DNA of 50,864 nucleotides from the NCBI RefSeq assembly GCF_004793765.1, contig NZ_SRYM01000027.1, forward strand, positions 1 to 50,864, read 5' to 3'. The DNA is from Parabacteroides distasonis. GTDB taxonomy: Bacteria; Bacteroidota; Bacteroidia; Bacteroidales; Tannerellaceae. Every line of letters begins with the position of its first letter. The first letter of the stretch is position 1. Made by a program: the position numbers and the translations under genes. Shown piece by piece: positions 25,147-34,385 of this stretch. The notes beneath the pieces are model-generated. The model was not told the DNA's origin. It ran no database searches and saw only the letters and a list, made by a program, of their open reading frames with translations.

Positions 25147-26118
25147 ATGAGCGAAGATACGAGAACGATATTGAAGAAGTTGATGAAGGATGCTCTGGAT
25201 GAGAAAGATCGGCAACATTTGTTGTACGACTCAAAGGTGGAAGAGCGCATGCGTTGCCAATGGGACGAGCCTGCGGATCGCGTGAATCCCGTGGTGGGAA
25301 ATCGTATGTGGAAACGAATCATAGCCCGGACAATGGCGACAAATGGTGTCCGTAAACTTTGGCTCTATAAGATTACGGCGATAGCCGCCTCCATGTTGCT
25401 GCTTTTAGGTGTAGGAAGCGTAGTTCATTGGTCTCATACGAAAGAAGATCAATATATATATGTAATGGCCTCCGGTGTCCGTTGCATAGAGTCGGTTTCC
25501 TTATCGGACGGCACGACCGTGAGAATGGGGCCGAATAGCCAATTGATCTACCCAAAGAGTTTCGATGGCAAGACCCGTGATGTGGAATTAAAAGGGCAAG
25601 CCTTCTTCGACGTAGCGAAAGACCGGGAAAGACCATTTACCGTGCATACCAAGAACATGGATGTAACGGCCTTGGGCACGGCCTTCGAGGTTTTCAATTA
25701 TGATTCCGAGAGCAGGTTGGAGACGATCCTGTTGAACGGTAAGGTGAAGATCGGTTTGGGAGATCCCAATGTGAAGAACAGGCATGAGGTGATATTGAAT
25801 CCGAATGAGATGTTGGTTTTCGACAAACAGGCGAATACCGTGAGAGTTAAGACGGTTAACGCCGAGGACTATTCGGCTTGGCGTAACGGTGTCCTCAGTT
25901 TTGAGAACGAACGCTTGAGTATGATCCTTACCCGTCTGGAGCCTTGGTTCGGGCGGAAGATAAAGTGCCCGAAAGAGATAGCGGAGAAATATCGGTTTAC
26001 GTTTAAGGTACGGGATGAGTCTTTGGAGCGAATCTTGTTTATGTTAAGCAATACGTCACCCATTAAATACAGAGAGAAAGACAATGAATATGAACTATAT
26101 ATAGAGGGAGATAAATGA
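25147..26118 (+). CDS. FecR-family anti-sigma factor
   Basis: The 323-residue product has a cytoplasmic N terminus, a membrane span (ITAIAASMLLLLGVGSVVHW, about 77-96), a FecR domain (SLSDGTTVRMGPNSQLIYP, GQAFFDVAK, HTKNMDVTALGTAFEV) and a C-terminal DUF4974-like domain (MILTRLEPWFGRKI, ILFMLSNTSPIKYREKD). The start at 25147 (MSEDTRTILKKL) follows an AT-rich leader. The longer frame from 25072 would begin just after the repeat element and has no conserved residues. It sits between the sigma gene and susC and probably relays the signal from that receptor's STN domain. Confidence 0.86.
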   Translation: MSEDTRTILKKLMKDALDEKDRQHLLYDSKVEERMRCQWDEPADRVNPVVGNRMWKRIIARTMATNGVRKLWLYKITAIAASMLLLLGVGSVVHWSHTKEDQYIYVMASGVRCIESVSLSDGTTVRMGPNSQLIYPKSFDGKTRDVELKGQAFFDVAKDRERPFTVHTKNMDVTALGTAFEVFNYDSESRLETILLNGKVKIGLGDPNVKNRHEVILNPNEMLVFDKQANTVRVKTVNAEDYSAWRNGVLSFENERLSMILTRLEPWFGRKIKCPKEIAEKYRFTFKVRDESLERILFMLSNTSPIKYREKDNEYELYIEGDK

Positions 26119-26290
26119 GTGTCTAATATTAAATTTTAAGAGATATGTTTGTTAACAGTTCTTGAGTCTAATAAAAAAACAGGAAGAAAAACTAGGTTTC
26201 TCCTCCTGATCAAATGTTCTTGACGGCAGGCGTTAGGAGTTGAGAGGCCGACACACCTGCTAATTTATTCATCAGAAACATTACAAAGTT

Positions 26291-29200
26291 ATGAAAAAAA
26301 TCAGAAAAGTAAACCGAGTCATGAAGATAAGTGCGTTGTTATCCTTGGCTTTCGCATGTACTGTATCCGCTTCTACCTATGGACAGAATTATAAGCTTTC
26401 CATGAATAAACAGGATTGCAGTATATCGGAAGTGCTAAAAGAAATAGAGAAAAATAGTGAGTACACGTTCTTCTTGAATGATAATCAAGTAAATGTAAAT
26501 AGGAAAACGAGTGTAAAAGCAAATAATGCCTCGTTAGAGGAGGTCTTAGAGCAAGCCTTGAAAAATACGGGATACCAATATGAGATTGTAGACCGGCAGA
26601 TTATAATTAAGTCAAAGAGTGTTTCAAGTGTCTCACATCCGAATGCCTTATTCCAGTCTTCGCCACGAAAGATTACCGGGCAAGTAAAAGATGCCTTGGG
26701 AGAACCCATTATCGGGGCGAATGTTGTCGTTAAAGGAACTACGAACGGAACGATTACGGATATCGATGGAAACTTCAGTCTGGAAGTACCGGACAATGCG
26801 ATCTTGGTAGTTTCTTATATCGGTTATACGGATCGTACGGTCGAGGTCGGTAATTCTTCGAAAGTAATGGTCAGTCTGTCCGAGGATACCCAGAAGTTGG
26901 ATGAGGTTGTGGTCGTAGGTTACGGAACGCAGAAGAAAGTGAATTTAACGGGAGCGATCTCCTCTTTGGATGCGGAGACATTGGAGAATCGCCCGATCAC
27001 CAACTCGACCCAAGCGTTGCAAGGTACGCAAGGTGTTTACGTAAATCAAGCGGGCGCTCAGCCGGGAGCGGACGGGGCGACGATTCGTATTCGTGGTCAG
27101 GGAACCTTGAACGATAATAATCCGTTGATTTTGGTGGATGGCATCAAGTTCCCGTTGGAAGCGGTAAATCCGAATGATATTGAGAGTATTTCCGTATTGA
27201 AAGATGCGGCTTCTTCCGCCATCTATGGTTCTCGTGCGGCGAATGGTGTTATCTTGGTGAAGACAAAAGGAGGAAAGAAAGGTAAGTTTACGGTAGATTA
27301 CAACAACTATTTCGGTGTGCAACAAGCCACTTATCTGCCGGATTTCGTGTATGATCCAATTGTCTTTATGGAGCAAAGAAACCAGGCGCAACGCAATGAG
27401 GGAAAACTTACGGTAGATTACTCAGATGAGTTGATCGAGGAGTATCGTCAAGGAATGAAGACGGATCCGATCATGTACCCGCAGAATAACTGGCTGGATA
27501 TCATGTATAACAACGCCTTTATCATGGAGCATAACATGCGTTTCTCAGGAGGTGATGATAAATATACGTATTCTGTATCTTTAGGCTATGGCGATCAGAA
27601 CGGAGTGTTACGTGGTACGGACGCAAATAAGTATACATTGGCCGTGAATACGACCGCGCAGGTAAATAGCCGCTTGAAGATTGGCGCTAATATCAATGCG
27701 CATTACCAGATTCATAACGCTCCGGTATCCGGTGTAGCAAACTTGGTAGAGATGACTTATAAAGCGCAAGCTTTCCACCCGACTTATACCGCTGATGGTC
27801 GTTATGCGGATACATTCATTCGTACTCCGGGACACAATATTTATCGCCATCCATTAGCTCTGGCTGATGAGGGCGAGAATAAACATAAAGCCTTGCGTAT
27901 GTTGGCGAATTTGTCCGCCGAGTATAAGTTGCCGTTTGATATCGTGTATAACTTGAACGTGGGTTTGAATAAGTATGATTATCTACAATCTCGTTTCGCT
28001 CCACAGGTATATGAGTATCAATTGAAGACAAATGAGGAGAAGAAGATCGTTTTTGACGGGCAAAATACAAGAAATGCCTATAAGAAAGACAGGAATGATT
28101 TGTCTGCTACCATATTCAATACGTTGTCTTGGGGAAAGAAATTCAATGATGTTCACGATGTGAAGATCTTGGCCGGTTACAGTTATGAGAGCGTTGACAA
28201 GACGGAATTCTCAGGGAAAATAGAGGGTTTCTTGGGTAATGATCTGCATGAGTTAGGAGCTGGATCTAGTAATTCTTTAGCGGATGGAACTTCTTCCAGA
28301 TCGGTTTTGATGTCCTATTTCGGTCGTGTGAATTATGGGTTCAAGGATCGCTATTTGCTGGAAGGTAATTTCCGTTATGATGGTTCTTCTCGTTTTGCGA
28401 AGGGTAATCGTTGGGGTGTATTCCCATCTTTCTCAGCCGGCTGGCGTTTGAGCGAGGAGGAGTTTATGAAAGATCTTCCTTGGGTATATAATTTGAAATT
28501 ACGTGCTTCGTGGGGACAACTCGGTAATGAGCGTATCGATTTATTCCGTTATGTGGACTTGATGAATCTGGATGCTAAATATTCATTGAATGGTGAGATC
28601 CAGACAGGCGCAGCTGTTACGGCATATAATGATCCGAACATTACTTGGGAGACTACGACGATGACGAACGTCGGATTGGATGCTTCTTTGTTTAATGGTA
28701 ACTTCGATTTCTCATTTGAGTATTTTGATAAACGTACATCTGATATCTTGAGAAAGGTTATTTTGCCTCAACAGGTGGGTAGCTTGGATGGCCCGATCCG
28801 TAATATTGGTGAGGTTAGCAATAAAGGTTTCGAGTTGAATTTAGCCTATCGGAATAATATCGGGGATTTCCGTTATGAGGTAAATGGAAATATGACCTTT
28901 ATCAAGAATAAGATCGTAAGCCTGAAAGATCAGACCATTATTGATGGAATGTTTATTTTGGAGGAAGGAAAGCCTATCGACTCTTATTATATGTTGCATG
29001 CGATCGGAATCTTCCAATCAGAAGAGGAGATCAAGAACAGCCCGTATCAGACAGCCGCTACTAAACCGGGTTATTTGAAGTTCGAGGATGTGAATGGAGA
29101 CGGTAAGATCACCGAGGATGACCGTAAGATCTGTGGAGGTGTTATTCCGAAGATCACGTATGGTTTCAATATCAATTTGGGATATAAGAACTTCGATTTG

Positions 29201-29635
29201 GCAGCGTTCTTCCAAGGTGTTACGGATGTCTATACATATGGAGACCGTATCGGTGCTACCCCATTGTGGTTTGGTTGCGGTTTGCCGGAGCAATGGCTGA
29301 CGGATGCTTGGACTCCGGAACGTGGAACGAGTGCTACGTTACCTATCTTGACTACGTATGAGGGGTGCTTGAATGAGAACTTCCGTACGAATGACTTTTG
29401 GCTGAGAAATGCTTCCTATTTGCGTTTGAAGAACTTGCAGTTGTCTTATAATGTCCCGGCTTCTTTCTTGAAAAACGGTGTTATCAAGAGACTGAAGATC
29501 TTTGCTAATGCGCAAAATTTGTTTACCTTCTCTCCGATGAAAGATTTTGATCCGGAGAAAGATTTGAAGGGAAGTAATTGGTATGCTTATCCATCTGTTC
29601 GGACATATACGGCAGGTGTTAATGTTACATTTTAA
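26291..29635 (+). CDS. SusC/RagA TonB-dependent receptor with STN domain
   Basis: The 1114-residue receptor starts with a signal peptide (cleavage near ASTYGQ) and an STN domain (DCSISEVLKEIEKNSEYTFF). The carboxypeptidase-like repeat (GQVKDALGEPIIGANVVVKG), the TonB box region (KLDEVVVVGYGTQKK), the plug (SVLKDAASSAIYGSRAANGV) and the barrel ending TYTAGVNVTF follow. It imports an oligosaccharide across the outer membrane with the SusD protein encoded 14 bp downstream. The sulfatases further down suggest a sulfated glycan. The STN domain and the adjacent fecR/sigma pair indicate substrate-induced expression. Confidence 0.94.
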   Translation: MKKIRKVNRVMKISALLSLAFACTVSASTYGQNYKLSMNKQDCSISEVLKEIEKNSEYTFFLNDNQVNVNRKTSVKANNASLEEVLEQALKNTGYQYEIVDRQIIIKSKSVSSVSHPNALFQSSPRKITGQVKDALGEPIIGANVVVKGTTNGTITDIDGNFSLEVPDNAILVVSYIGYTDRTVEVGNSSKVMVSLSEDTQKLDEVVVVGYGTQKKVNLTGAISSLDAETLENRPITNSTQALQGTQGVYVNQAGAQPGADGATIRIRGQGTLNDNNPLILVDGIKFPLEAVNPNDIESISVLKDAASSAIYGSRAANGVILVKTKGGKKGKFTVDYNNYFGVQQATYLPDFVYDPIVFMEQRNQAQRNEGKLTVDYSDELIEEYRQGMKTDPIMYPQNNWLDIMYNNAFIMEHNMRFSGGDDKYTYSVSLGYGDQNGVLRGTDANKYTLAVNTTAQVNSRLKIGANINAHYQIHNAPVSGVANLVEMTYKAQAFHPTYTADGRYADTFIRTPGHNIYRHPLALADEGENKHKALRMLANLSAEYKLPFDIVYNLNVGLNKYDYLQSRFAPQVYEYQLKTNEEKKIVFDGQNTRNAYKKDRNDLSATIFNTLSWGKKFNDVHDVKILAGYSYESVDKTEFSGKIEGFLGNDLHELGAGSSNSLADGTSSRSVLMSYFGRVNYGFKDRYLLEGNFRYDGSSRFAKGNRWGVFPSFSAGWRLSEEEFMKDLPWVYNLKLRASWGQLGNERIDLFRYVDLMNLDAKYSLNGEIQTGAAVTAYNDPNITWETTTMTNVGLDASLFNGNFDFSFEYFDKRTSDILRKVILPQQVGSLDGPIRNIGEVSNKGFELNLAYRNNIGDFRYEVNGNMTFIKNKIVSLKDQTIIDGMFILEEGKPIDSYYMLHAIGIFQSEEEIKNSPYQTAATKPGYLKFEDVNGDGKITEDDRKICGGVIPKITYGFNINLGYKNFDLAAFFQGVTDVYTYGDRIGATPLWFGCGLPEQWLTDAWTPERGTSATLPILTTYEGCLNENFRTNDFWLRNASYLRLKNLQLSYNVPASFLKNGVIKRLKIFANAQNLFTFSPMKDFDPEKDLKGSNWYAYPSVRTYTAGVNVTF

Positions 29636-29649
29636 ATAAAGGTATAGTT

Positions 29650-31155
29650 ATGAGACATAAAATATATAATATGATATGTGTAGCTGCCGCATGTATGTGC
29701 TTGGCTGCTTGCGATAGCTGGCTGGATGTAGATCCTTCCGATCAGTATTCTACGGACACATTCTGGAAAACGAAAGAACATGCCCATGCGGGATTGATGG
29801 GATGTTATAATGCGTTGATGCCTTGGCGTTCTTTACATACAATGGAGTTTGATATGTTGACTGCCAATGCAATGCCTTATAATGAGGCAAATGGTACTCA
29901 AGCTATAGGAAAAGGAGAACATCTGTCTACTACGGCGTTAATTGGTTCTTTGTGGAAGAACTGTTATACGGGTATTGGGCGTGCGAACACGTTTATAGCG
30001 AATATGCCTACCGTAGAAATGGAGGAAAAGGCTAAAAATGAGATGATCGGAGAGGCTAAATTCTTGCGCGCTTTTTTCTACTTGAATATGGTAGATAAAT
30101 TTGGAGGGGCTCCTCTGATCACAGAAGCTCCTAATGCGGATACACAAGCGGAATTGCCGAGAAATTCCAAGGAGGAAGTAGTGGATCAAATTCTGAAGGA
30201 TTTGGATGAGGCTGCGGCTGTTTTACCTAAGAGTTATTCAGGATCGGACTTAGGCCGTGTTACGAAAGGTGCGGCTTTGGCTTTGAAAGCACGTGTTTTA
30301 TTGTATAATTCTCGCTGGGTTGAGGCGGCTAAAGCAGCTAAGGAGGTGATGGACTTGGGAGAATATAAGTTGTTTGATGATTATCGTCACTTCTTTAGTG
30401 AGGCAAATAAACACAATTGTGAGGTAATTTTCAATATTGAGACGAGGATACCTGAGTTCTCTACGAACTATGACCAAGATATTTGGCGTTTAAATCGTCC
30501 TGCTCCTTTAAAAGAATTAGTTGATACATATTTGTGTATAGATGGCAAGACGATAGAGGAATCGCCACTTTATAATCCGGCTCAACCTTATGAAAATCGA
30601 GATCCTCGTTTGTTAAAGTCTATTGTTTGTATTGGTTATCCTTATTTGGGAATGACAATTACTAAAGAAAATGTAGCGACTACTGGGTTTGGTGTAAAGA
30701 AATATACCTCTTATGAAGATGATGTAACGATTCCTTTAGTAGAACGTTCCGCTTTTAACTTTATCTTGATTCGTTATGCGGAAGTTTTATTAACGTATGC
30801 TGAGGCTCAGAATGAGGCAAATGGACCAGATCAATCAGTTTATGATGCTATTAATCAGTTGCGTAAACGTCCGGATATCAATATGCCGGAAGTACCAAAA
30901 GGTTTGACGAAAGACCAAATGCGTGAGGTAATCCGCCGTGAACGCCGTATCGAGTTGGCCTTTGAAGGACTCTACTATTCGGATATCTTGCGCTGGAAAA
31001 CCGCCGAGAAAGAGAATAATGGAATGATGCATAATTATGAGGGAATAGAAGTCGTGAAACGTTCTTTTAATCCGAAACGAGATTATTTATGGCCGATCCC
31101 TTATAACCAAACAGTCTTGAACCCTAATTTGGAGCAAAATCCGAACTGGGATTAA
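29650..31155 (+). CDS. SusD/RagB-family glycan-binding lipoprotein
   Basis: The 501-residue product is a lipoprotein (lipobox CLAAC) followed by DSWLDVDPSDQYSTDTFWKT, the usual SusD start. The TPR-like framework is recognisable at EAKFLRAFFYLNMVDKFGGA and GAALALKARVLLYNSRW. The conserved C-terminal part is IRRERRIELAFEGLYYSDIL and YLWPIPYNQTVLNPNLEQNP. SusD caps the SusC barrel and captures glycan at the surface. It is translated with susC and followed by a strong hairpin before the sulfatases. Confidence 0.94.
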   Translation: MRHKIYNMICVAAACMCLAACDSWLDVDPSDQYSTDTFWKTKEHAHAGLMGCYNALMPWRSLHTMEFDMLTANAMPYNEANGTQAIGKGEHLSTTALIGSLWKNCYTGIGRANTFIANMPTVEMEEKAKNEMIGEAKFLRAFFYLNMVDKFGGAPLITEAPNADTQAELPRNSKEEVVDQILKDLDEAAAVLPKSYSGSDLGRVTKGAALALKARVLLYNSRWVEAAKAAKEVMDLGEYKLFDDYRHFFSEANKHNCEVIFNIETRIPEFSTNYDQDIWRLNRPAPLKELVDTYLCIDGKTIEESPLYNPAQPYENRDPRLLKSIVCIGYPYLGMTITKENVATTGFGVKKYTSYEDDVTIPLVERSAFNFILIRYAEVLLTYAEAQNEANGPDQSVYDAINQLRKRPDINMPEVPKGLTKDQMREVIRRERRIELAFEGLYYSDILRWKTAEKENNGMMHNYEGIEVVKRSFNPKRDYLWPIPYNQTVLNPNLEQNPNWD

Positions 31156-31177
31156 TTCTTGGATAAATTAAAAACTG

Positions 31178-31220
31178 TTATCTTTGAAGTGCCAAACATA
31201 GGATGGCACTTCAAAGATAA
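31178..31220. other. Perfect 17-bp stem-loop between susD and the sulfatases
   Basis: 31178-31194 (TTATCTTTGAAGTGCCA) pairs without mismatch to 31204-31220 around a 9-nt loop. There is no T run on the + side; on the - side the hairpin would be followed by TTTTT. It may be a processing or stabilising stem, or a partial terminator that separates susCD from the sulfatase genes. Confidence 0.65.
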
Positions 31221-31239
31221 TATATCAATAAATAATATC

Positions 31240-32670
31240 ATGAAGAATAAACTAATGTTACTGACGGCCGCCTCAGCTTTTTCAATGGCAGGCATAGCCG
31301 CTGATTACACGAATATCGTCCTGATTAATTTGGATGATGTGGGGTACGGAGATTTTTCTTTTAATGGGGCTTACGGATATACCACTCCGAATATCGACAA
31401 AATGGCGGCGGAAGGCGTTCGTTTTACCCACTTCTTGGCGGGACAGCCGATCAGTGGAGCGTCTCGTGCCGGCTTGTTGACCGGTTGTTATCCGAATCGT
31501 ATCGGTTTCGCTGGTGCTCCGGGACCGGATTCGAACTATGGAATTCATCCCGATGAGATGACGATTGCCGAGGTATTGAAACAGAAAGGATATAGTACCG
31601 CTATCTTCGGTAAATGGCATTTAGGCAGCCAAAAAGAGTTCCTTCCCTTGCAAAATGGCTTCGATGAGTATTATGGCTTGCCGTATTCTAACGATATGTG
31701 GCCTTTCCATCCGCAACAAGGTGAGATTTTTAATTTTCCCGATTTACCGACTTATGATGGAAATGAGATTATCGGTTATAATACGGACCAAACACGGTTG
31801 ACTACGGATTATACCACCCGTTCTGTTAATTTCATCAAGAAGAATAAGAATAAGCCTTTCTTCTTGTATCTGGCCCATAATATGCCGCATGTTCCATTGG
31901 CTGTCTCCGATAAGTTCAAGGGAAAGAGCGAGCAAGGCTTGTATGGGGATGTGATGATGGAGATCGATTGGAGTGTAGGTGAGGTACTCAAGACATTGCG
32001 TGAGCTTGGTTTAGAGGATAATACATTAGTGATCTTGACTTCCGATAACGGACCATGGACCAATTATGGAAATCACGCTGGTTCCGCCGGTGGTTTGCGG
32101 GAGGCTAAGGCGACTACCTTTGACGGAGGAAATCGTGTTCCTTGTATCATGTATTGGAAGGGGAAGACCCAGCCGGGCACTACTTGCAATAAGTTGGCTT
32201 CTAATATCGACCTTCTGCCTACTTTCGCCGAGATCAGCCAGGCGCCGCTGCCTACTCGTAAGATCGATGGCGTTAGTATCTTATCATTGATAGAGGGCAA
32301 GAAAGATGCGAATCCTCGTGAATCTTTTGTCTATTATTATAACAAGAATGACTTGGAGGCTGTCACGGACGGTATGTTTAAGCTAGTATTCCCTCATAAG
32401 TATGTTACTTACGGGGCTTATGAGCCGGGTAATGACGGTCAGCCGGGTAAGTTGACGAATTTGGAGATCATGAAACCTGAAATGTATGACTTGCGTCGTG
32501 ATCCGGGAGAGCGTTATAATGTGATCACCCAGTATCCTGAGGAAGCTGCGAAATTGATGAGGATCGCCAACCTGAAACGTCATGAGTTAGGGGATAACCT
32601 AACGCGCGTAAAGGGAACGGAGCGTAGGGAACCGGGTCTAGTACAAGGGAAAAAACGTCATGACCTATGA
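31240..32670 (+). CDS. Serine-type sulfatase (arylsulfatase A-like)
   Basis: The 476-residue S1-type sulfatase has a signal peptide (MKNKLMLLTAASAFSMAGIA). The metal-binding start is NIVLINLDDVGYGDFSFNGA. The maturation motif is Ser72-Gly-Ala-Ser-Arg76 followed by AGLLTGCYPNR, a variant of C/S-X-P/A-S-R that uses Ser and has Ala for Pro. FGKWHLGSQK, HNMPHVPLAV and LTSDNGPWTNYG complete the active site. A radical-SAM maturase (anSME) is needed to form the formylglycine; none is in the window. The ATG at 31240 is preferred over 31159, which would run through the hairpin. Its stop overlaps the next ATG (ATGA). Confidence 0.9.
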   Translation: MKNKLMLLTAASAFSMAGIAADYTNIVLINLDDVGYGDFSFNGAYGYTTPNIDKMAAEGVRFTHFLAGQPISGASRAGLLTGCYPNRIGFAGAPGPDSNYGIHPDEMTIAEVLKQKGYSTAIFGKWHLGSQKEFLPLQNGFDEYYGLPYSNDMWPFHPQQGEIFNFPDLPTYDGNEIIGYNTDQTRLTTDYTTRSVNFIKKNKNKPFFLYLAHNMPHVPLAVSDKFKGKSEQGLYGDVMMEIDWSVGEVLKTLRELGLEDNTLVILTSDNGPWTNYGNHAGSAGGLREAKATTFDGGNRVPCIMYWKGKTQPGTTCNKLASNIDLLPTFAEISQAPLPTRKIDGVSILSLIEGKKDANPRESFVYYYNKNDLEAVTDGMFKLVFPHKYVTYGAYEPGNDGQPGKLTNLEIMKPEMYDLRRDPGERYNVITQYPEEAAKLMRIANLKRHELGDNLTRVKGTERREPGLVQGKKRHDL

Positions 32671-34241
32671 AACAGTCGATCATTAGTATCGGAGTGACTG
32701 CCTGTTGTCTTTCGGGAAACGGGCAGTTTCTCTTTGCCGCCGATAAACCGGCGCAAGAGGAACGTCCCAATATATTGTTTATCCTATCGGATGATCATAC
32801 TTCCCAATCGTGGGGTATTTATGGGGGTGTGTTGGGCGAGTATGCCCGCAACGAGAATATCCGCCGCTTGGCTGCTGAGGGTTGCGTGTTGGATAATTGT
32901 TTTTGTACGAACTCGATCTCTTCTCCGAGTCGTGCGGCGATCTTGACCGGGGCTTATAGTCACGTGAACGGTGTTTACACATTAAGTGATTCTTTTGATT
33001 CGGAACAGGATAATATCGCCAAGCAAATGCAAGCGGGAGGTTATCAGACCGCTTTGGTCGGTAAATGGCATCTGAAAACGCAACCGAAAGGTTTCGACTT
33101 CTATTCCGTGTTTCATGACCAGGGCGAGTACCGGGACCCTACTTTTATAAATTGTACGGAACCTTGGCCGGGGGAACGCAATTTCGGGGAGCGGGTACGC
33201 GGTTTTTCTACGGATATCGTGACGGATAAGGCGATCCGCTGGATGAAAGAGGCCGATAAGAACCGGCCTTTCATGATGTGTTGTCATTTCAAGGCTACAC
33301 ACGAGCCTTGGGATTTCCCGGAACGGATAAGGCATTTGTATGACGGTGTTGTTTTCCCGGAACCGGAGAACTTATTTGATTGGGGGGCAGAGACGAATGG
33401 ACGTACTTTCTCCGGACAACCTTTGGAGGAATTAGCCCGTCGTTGGGATGTGGCATCACAAGATCCTGATAAATGGTGGTGCCGGTATCCGGAGTTGCCC
33501 TTTACGACGAGGGGGATGCACCGATCTGCCGCTCGCGGTGCCGCTTACCAGAAATTGGTGCGAGACTATTTGCGTTGCGGGGCTACGATTGATGATAATA
33601 TCGGGAAGTTATTGAAAGTGCTGGACGATATGGGAATCGCCGATAATACGATCGTGGTGTACGTATCCGACCAAGGTTATTTCTTAGGTGAGCATGGTTT
33701 CTTCGATAAGCGTATGATGTATGAGGAGTCTCTACGTATGCCTTTCGTGATCCGTTACCCGAAAGAGATCCCGGCGGGGACTCGCAATAAGGATATGATC
33801 TTGAACGTGGATTTCGCTTCTTTGCTGGCGGATTATGCGGGCGTGAAAACCCCGAAGGAATCGCAGGGTCATAGTTTCCGCGATAATCTGAAAGGAAATA
33901 CTCCTAAGGATTGGCGTAAGGAGATGTATTATCGTTATTGGACCCAACATTCGAACCGTCCGGCTCATATGGGTATCCGTAATGAACGGTATAAATTGAT
34001 GTTCTTCTATGGCGACCGTCTGAACATGACCGGTTCGGAGGATAAGACCACTACGCCCGCATGGGAGTTTTACGACCTTCAATCCGATCCTCGTGAGAAT
34101 CACAACGCTTACAACGATCCCCAATACGCCGAGATCATCCGGAAAATGAAGGAGGAGATGCTGAAGCTGCGGAAAGAGGTCAAGGATGAGGACACGAATA
34201 CTCCTAGGATGAAGGAGATTATGGATGCCTTTTATTGGTAA
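32667..34241 (+). CDS. Serine-type sulfatase
   Basis: The 524-residue S1-family sulfatase has a signal peptide and opens with RPNILFILSDDHTSQSWGIY, holding the calcium-binding aspartates. The maturation motif is Ser85-Ser-Pro-Ser-Arg89 in NSISSPSRAAILTGAYSH, again serine-type. VGKWHLKTQPKGFDF, CHFKATHEPWDFPE and YVSDQGYFLGEHGFFDKRMM complete the family pattern. It removes sulfate from glycans in the periplasm or on the surface. Its ATG overlaps the upstream stop by 4 bp, so the two sulfatases are translationally coupled and may act on successive linkages. They differ clearly in sequence and are not a recent duplication. Confidence 0.92.
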   Translation: MKQSIISIGVTACCLSGNGQFLFAADKPAQEERPNILFILSDDHTSQSWGIYGGVLGEYARNENIRRLAAEGCVLDNCFCTNSISSPSRAAILTGAYSHVNGVYTLSDSFDSEQDNIAKQMQAGGYQTALVGKWHLKTQPKGFDFYSVFHDQGEYRDPTFINCTEPWPGERNFGERVRGFSTDIVTDKAIRWMKEADKNRPFMMCCHFKATHEPWDFPERIRHLYDGVVFPEPENLFDWGAETNGRTFSGQPLEELARRWDVASQDPDKWWCRYPELPFTTRGMHRSAARGAAYQKLVRDYLRCGATIDDNIGKLLKVLDDMGIADNTIVVYVSDQGYFLGEHGFFDKRMMYEESLRMPFVIRYPKEIPAGTRNKDMILNVDFASLLADYAGVKTPKESQGHSFRDNLKGNTPKDWRKEMYYRYWTQHSNRPAHMGIRNERYKLMFFYGDRLNMTGSEDKTTTPAWEFYDLQSDPRENHNAYNDPQYAEIIRKMKEEMLKLRKEVKDEDTNTPRMKEIMDAFYW

Positions 34242-34259
34242 AAGGGAATGCCTATATTG

Positions 34260-34345
34260 GTATCGCCTCATGCCACTACTCTTGAGGGCTTGAGGCGATA
34301 CTGTTGTAGCCTTACGCCACTATTGCCATCGCCCCTCGTCAATAC
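34260..34345. repeat. Degenerate palindromic repeat element
   Basis: GTATCGCCTCA (34260-34270) and TGAGGCGATAC (34291-34301) are perfect reverse complements. A related segment recurs 44 bp on (CCTCATGCCACTACT against CCTTACGCCACTATT, with three differences). It resembles a decayed version of the four-unit elements at 11811 and 24969. It occupies most of the gap between the second sulfatase and the convergent GH76 gene. Confidence 0.6.
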
Positions 34346-34385
34346 TTGTACAGGACAGCGATGTTTTTAATATATATGATTATCT

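Noticed and set aside
26170-26220. Possible terminator between fecR and susC
   Set aside because: The complementary segments (CAGGA...CTCCTG) are short and interrupted, and no T run follows. Support is too weak.
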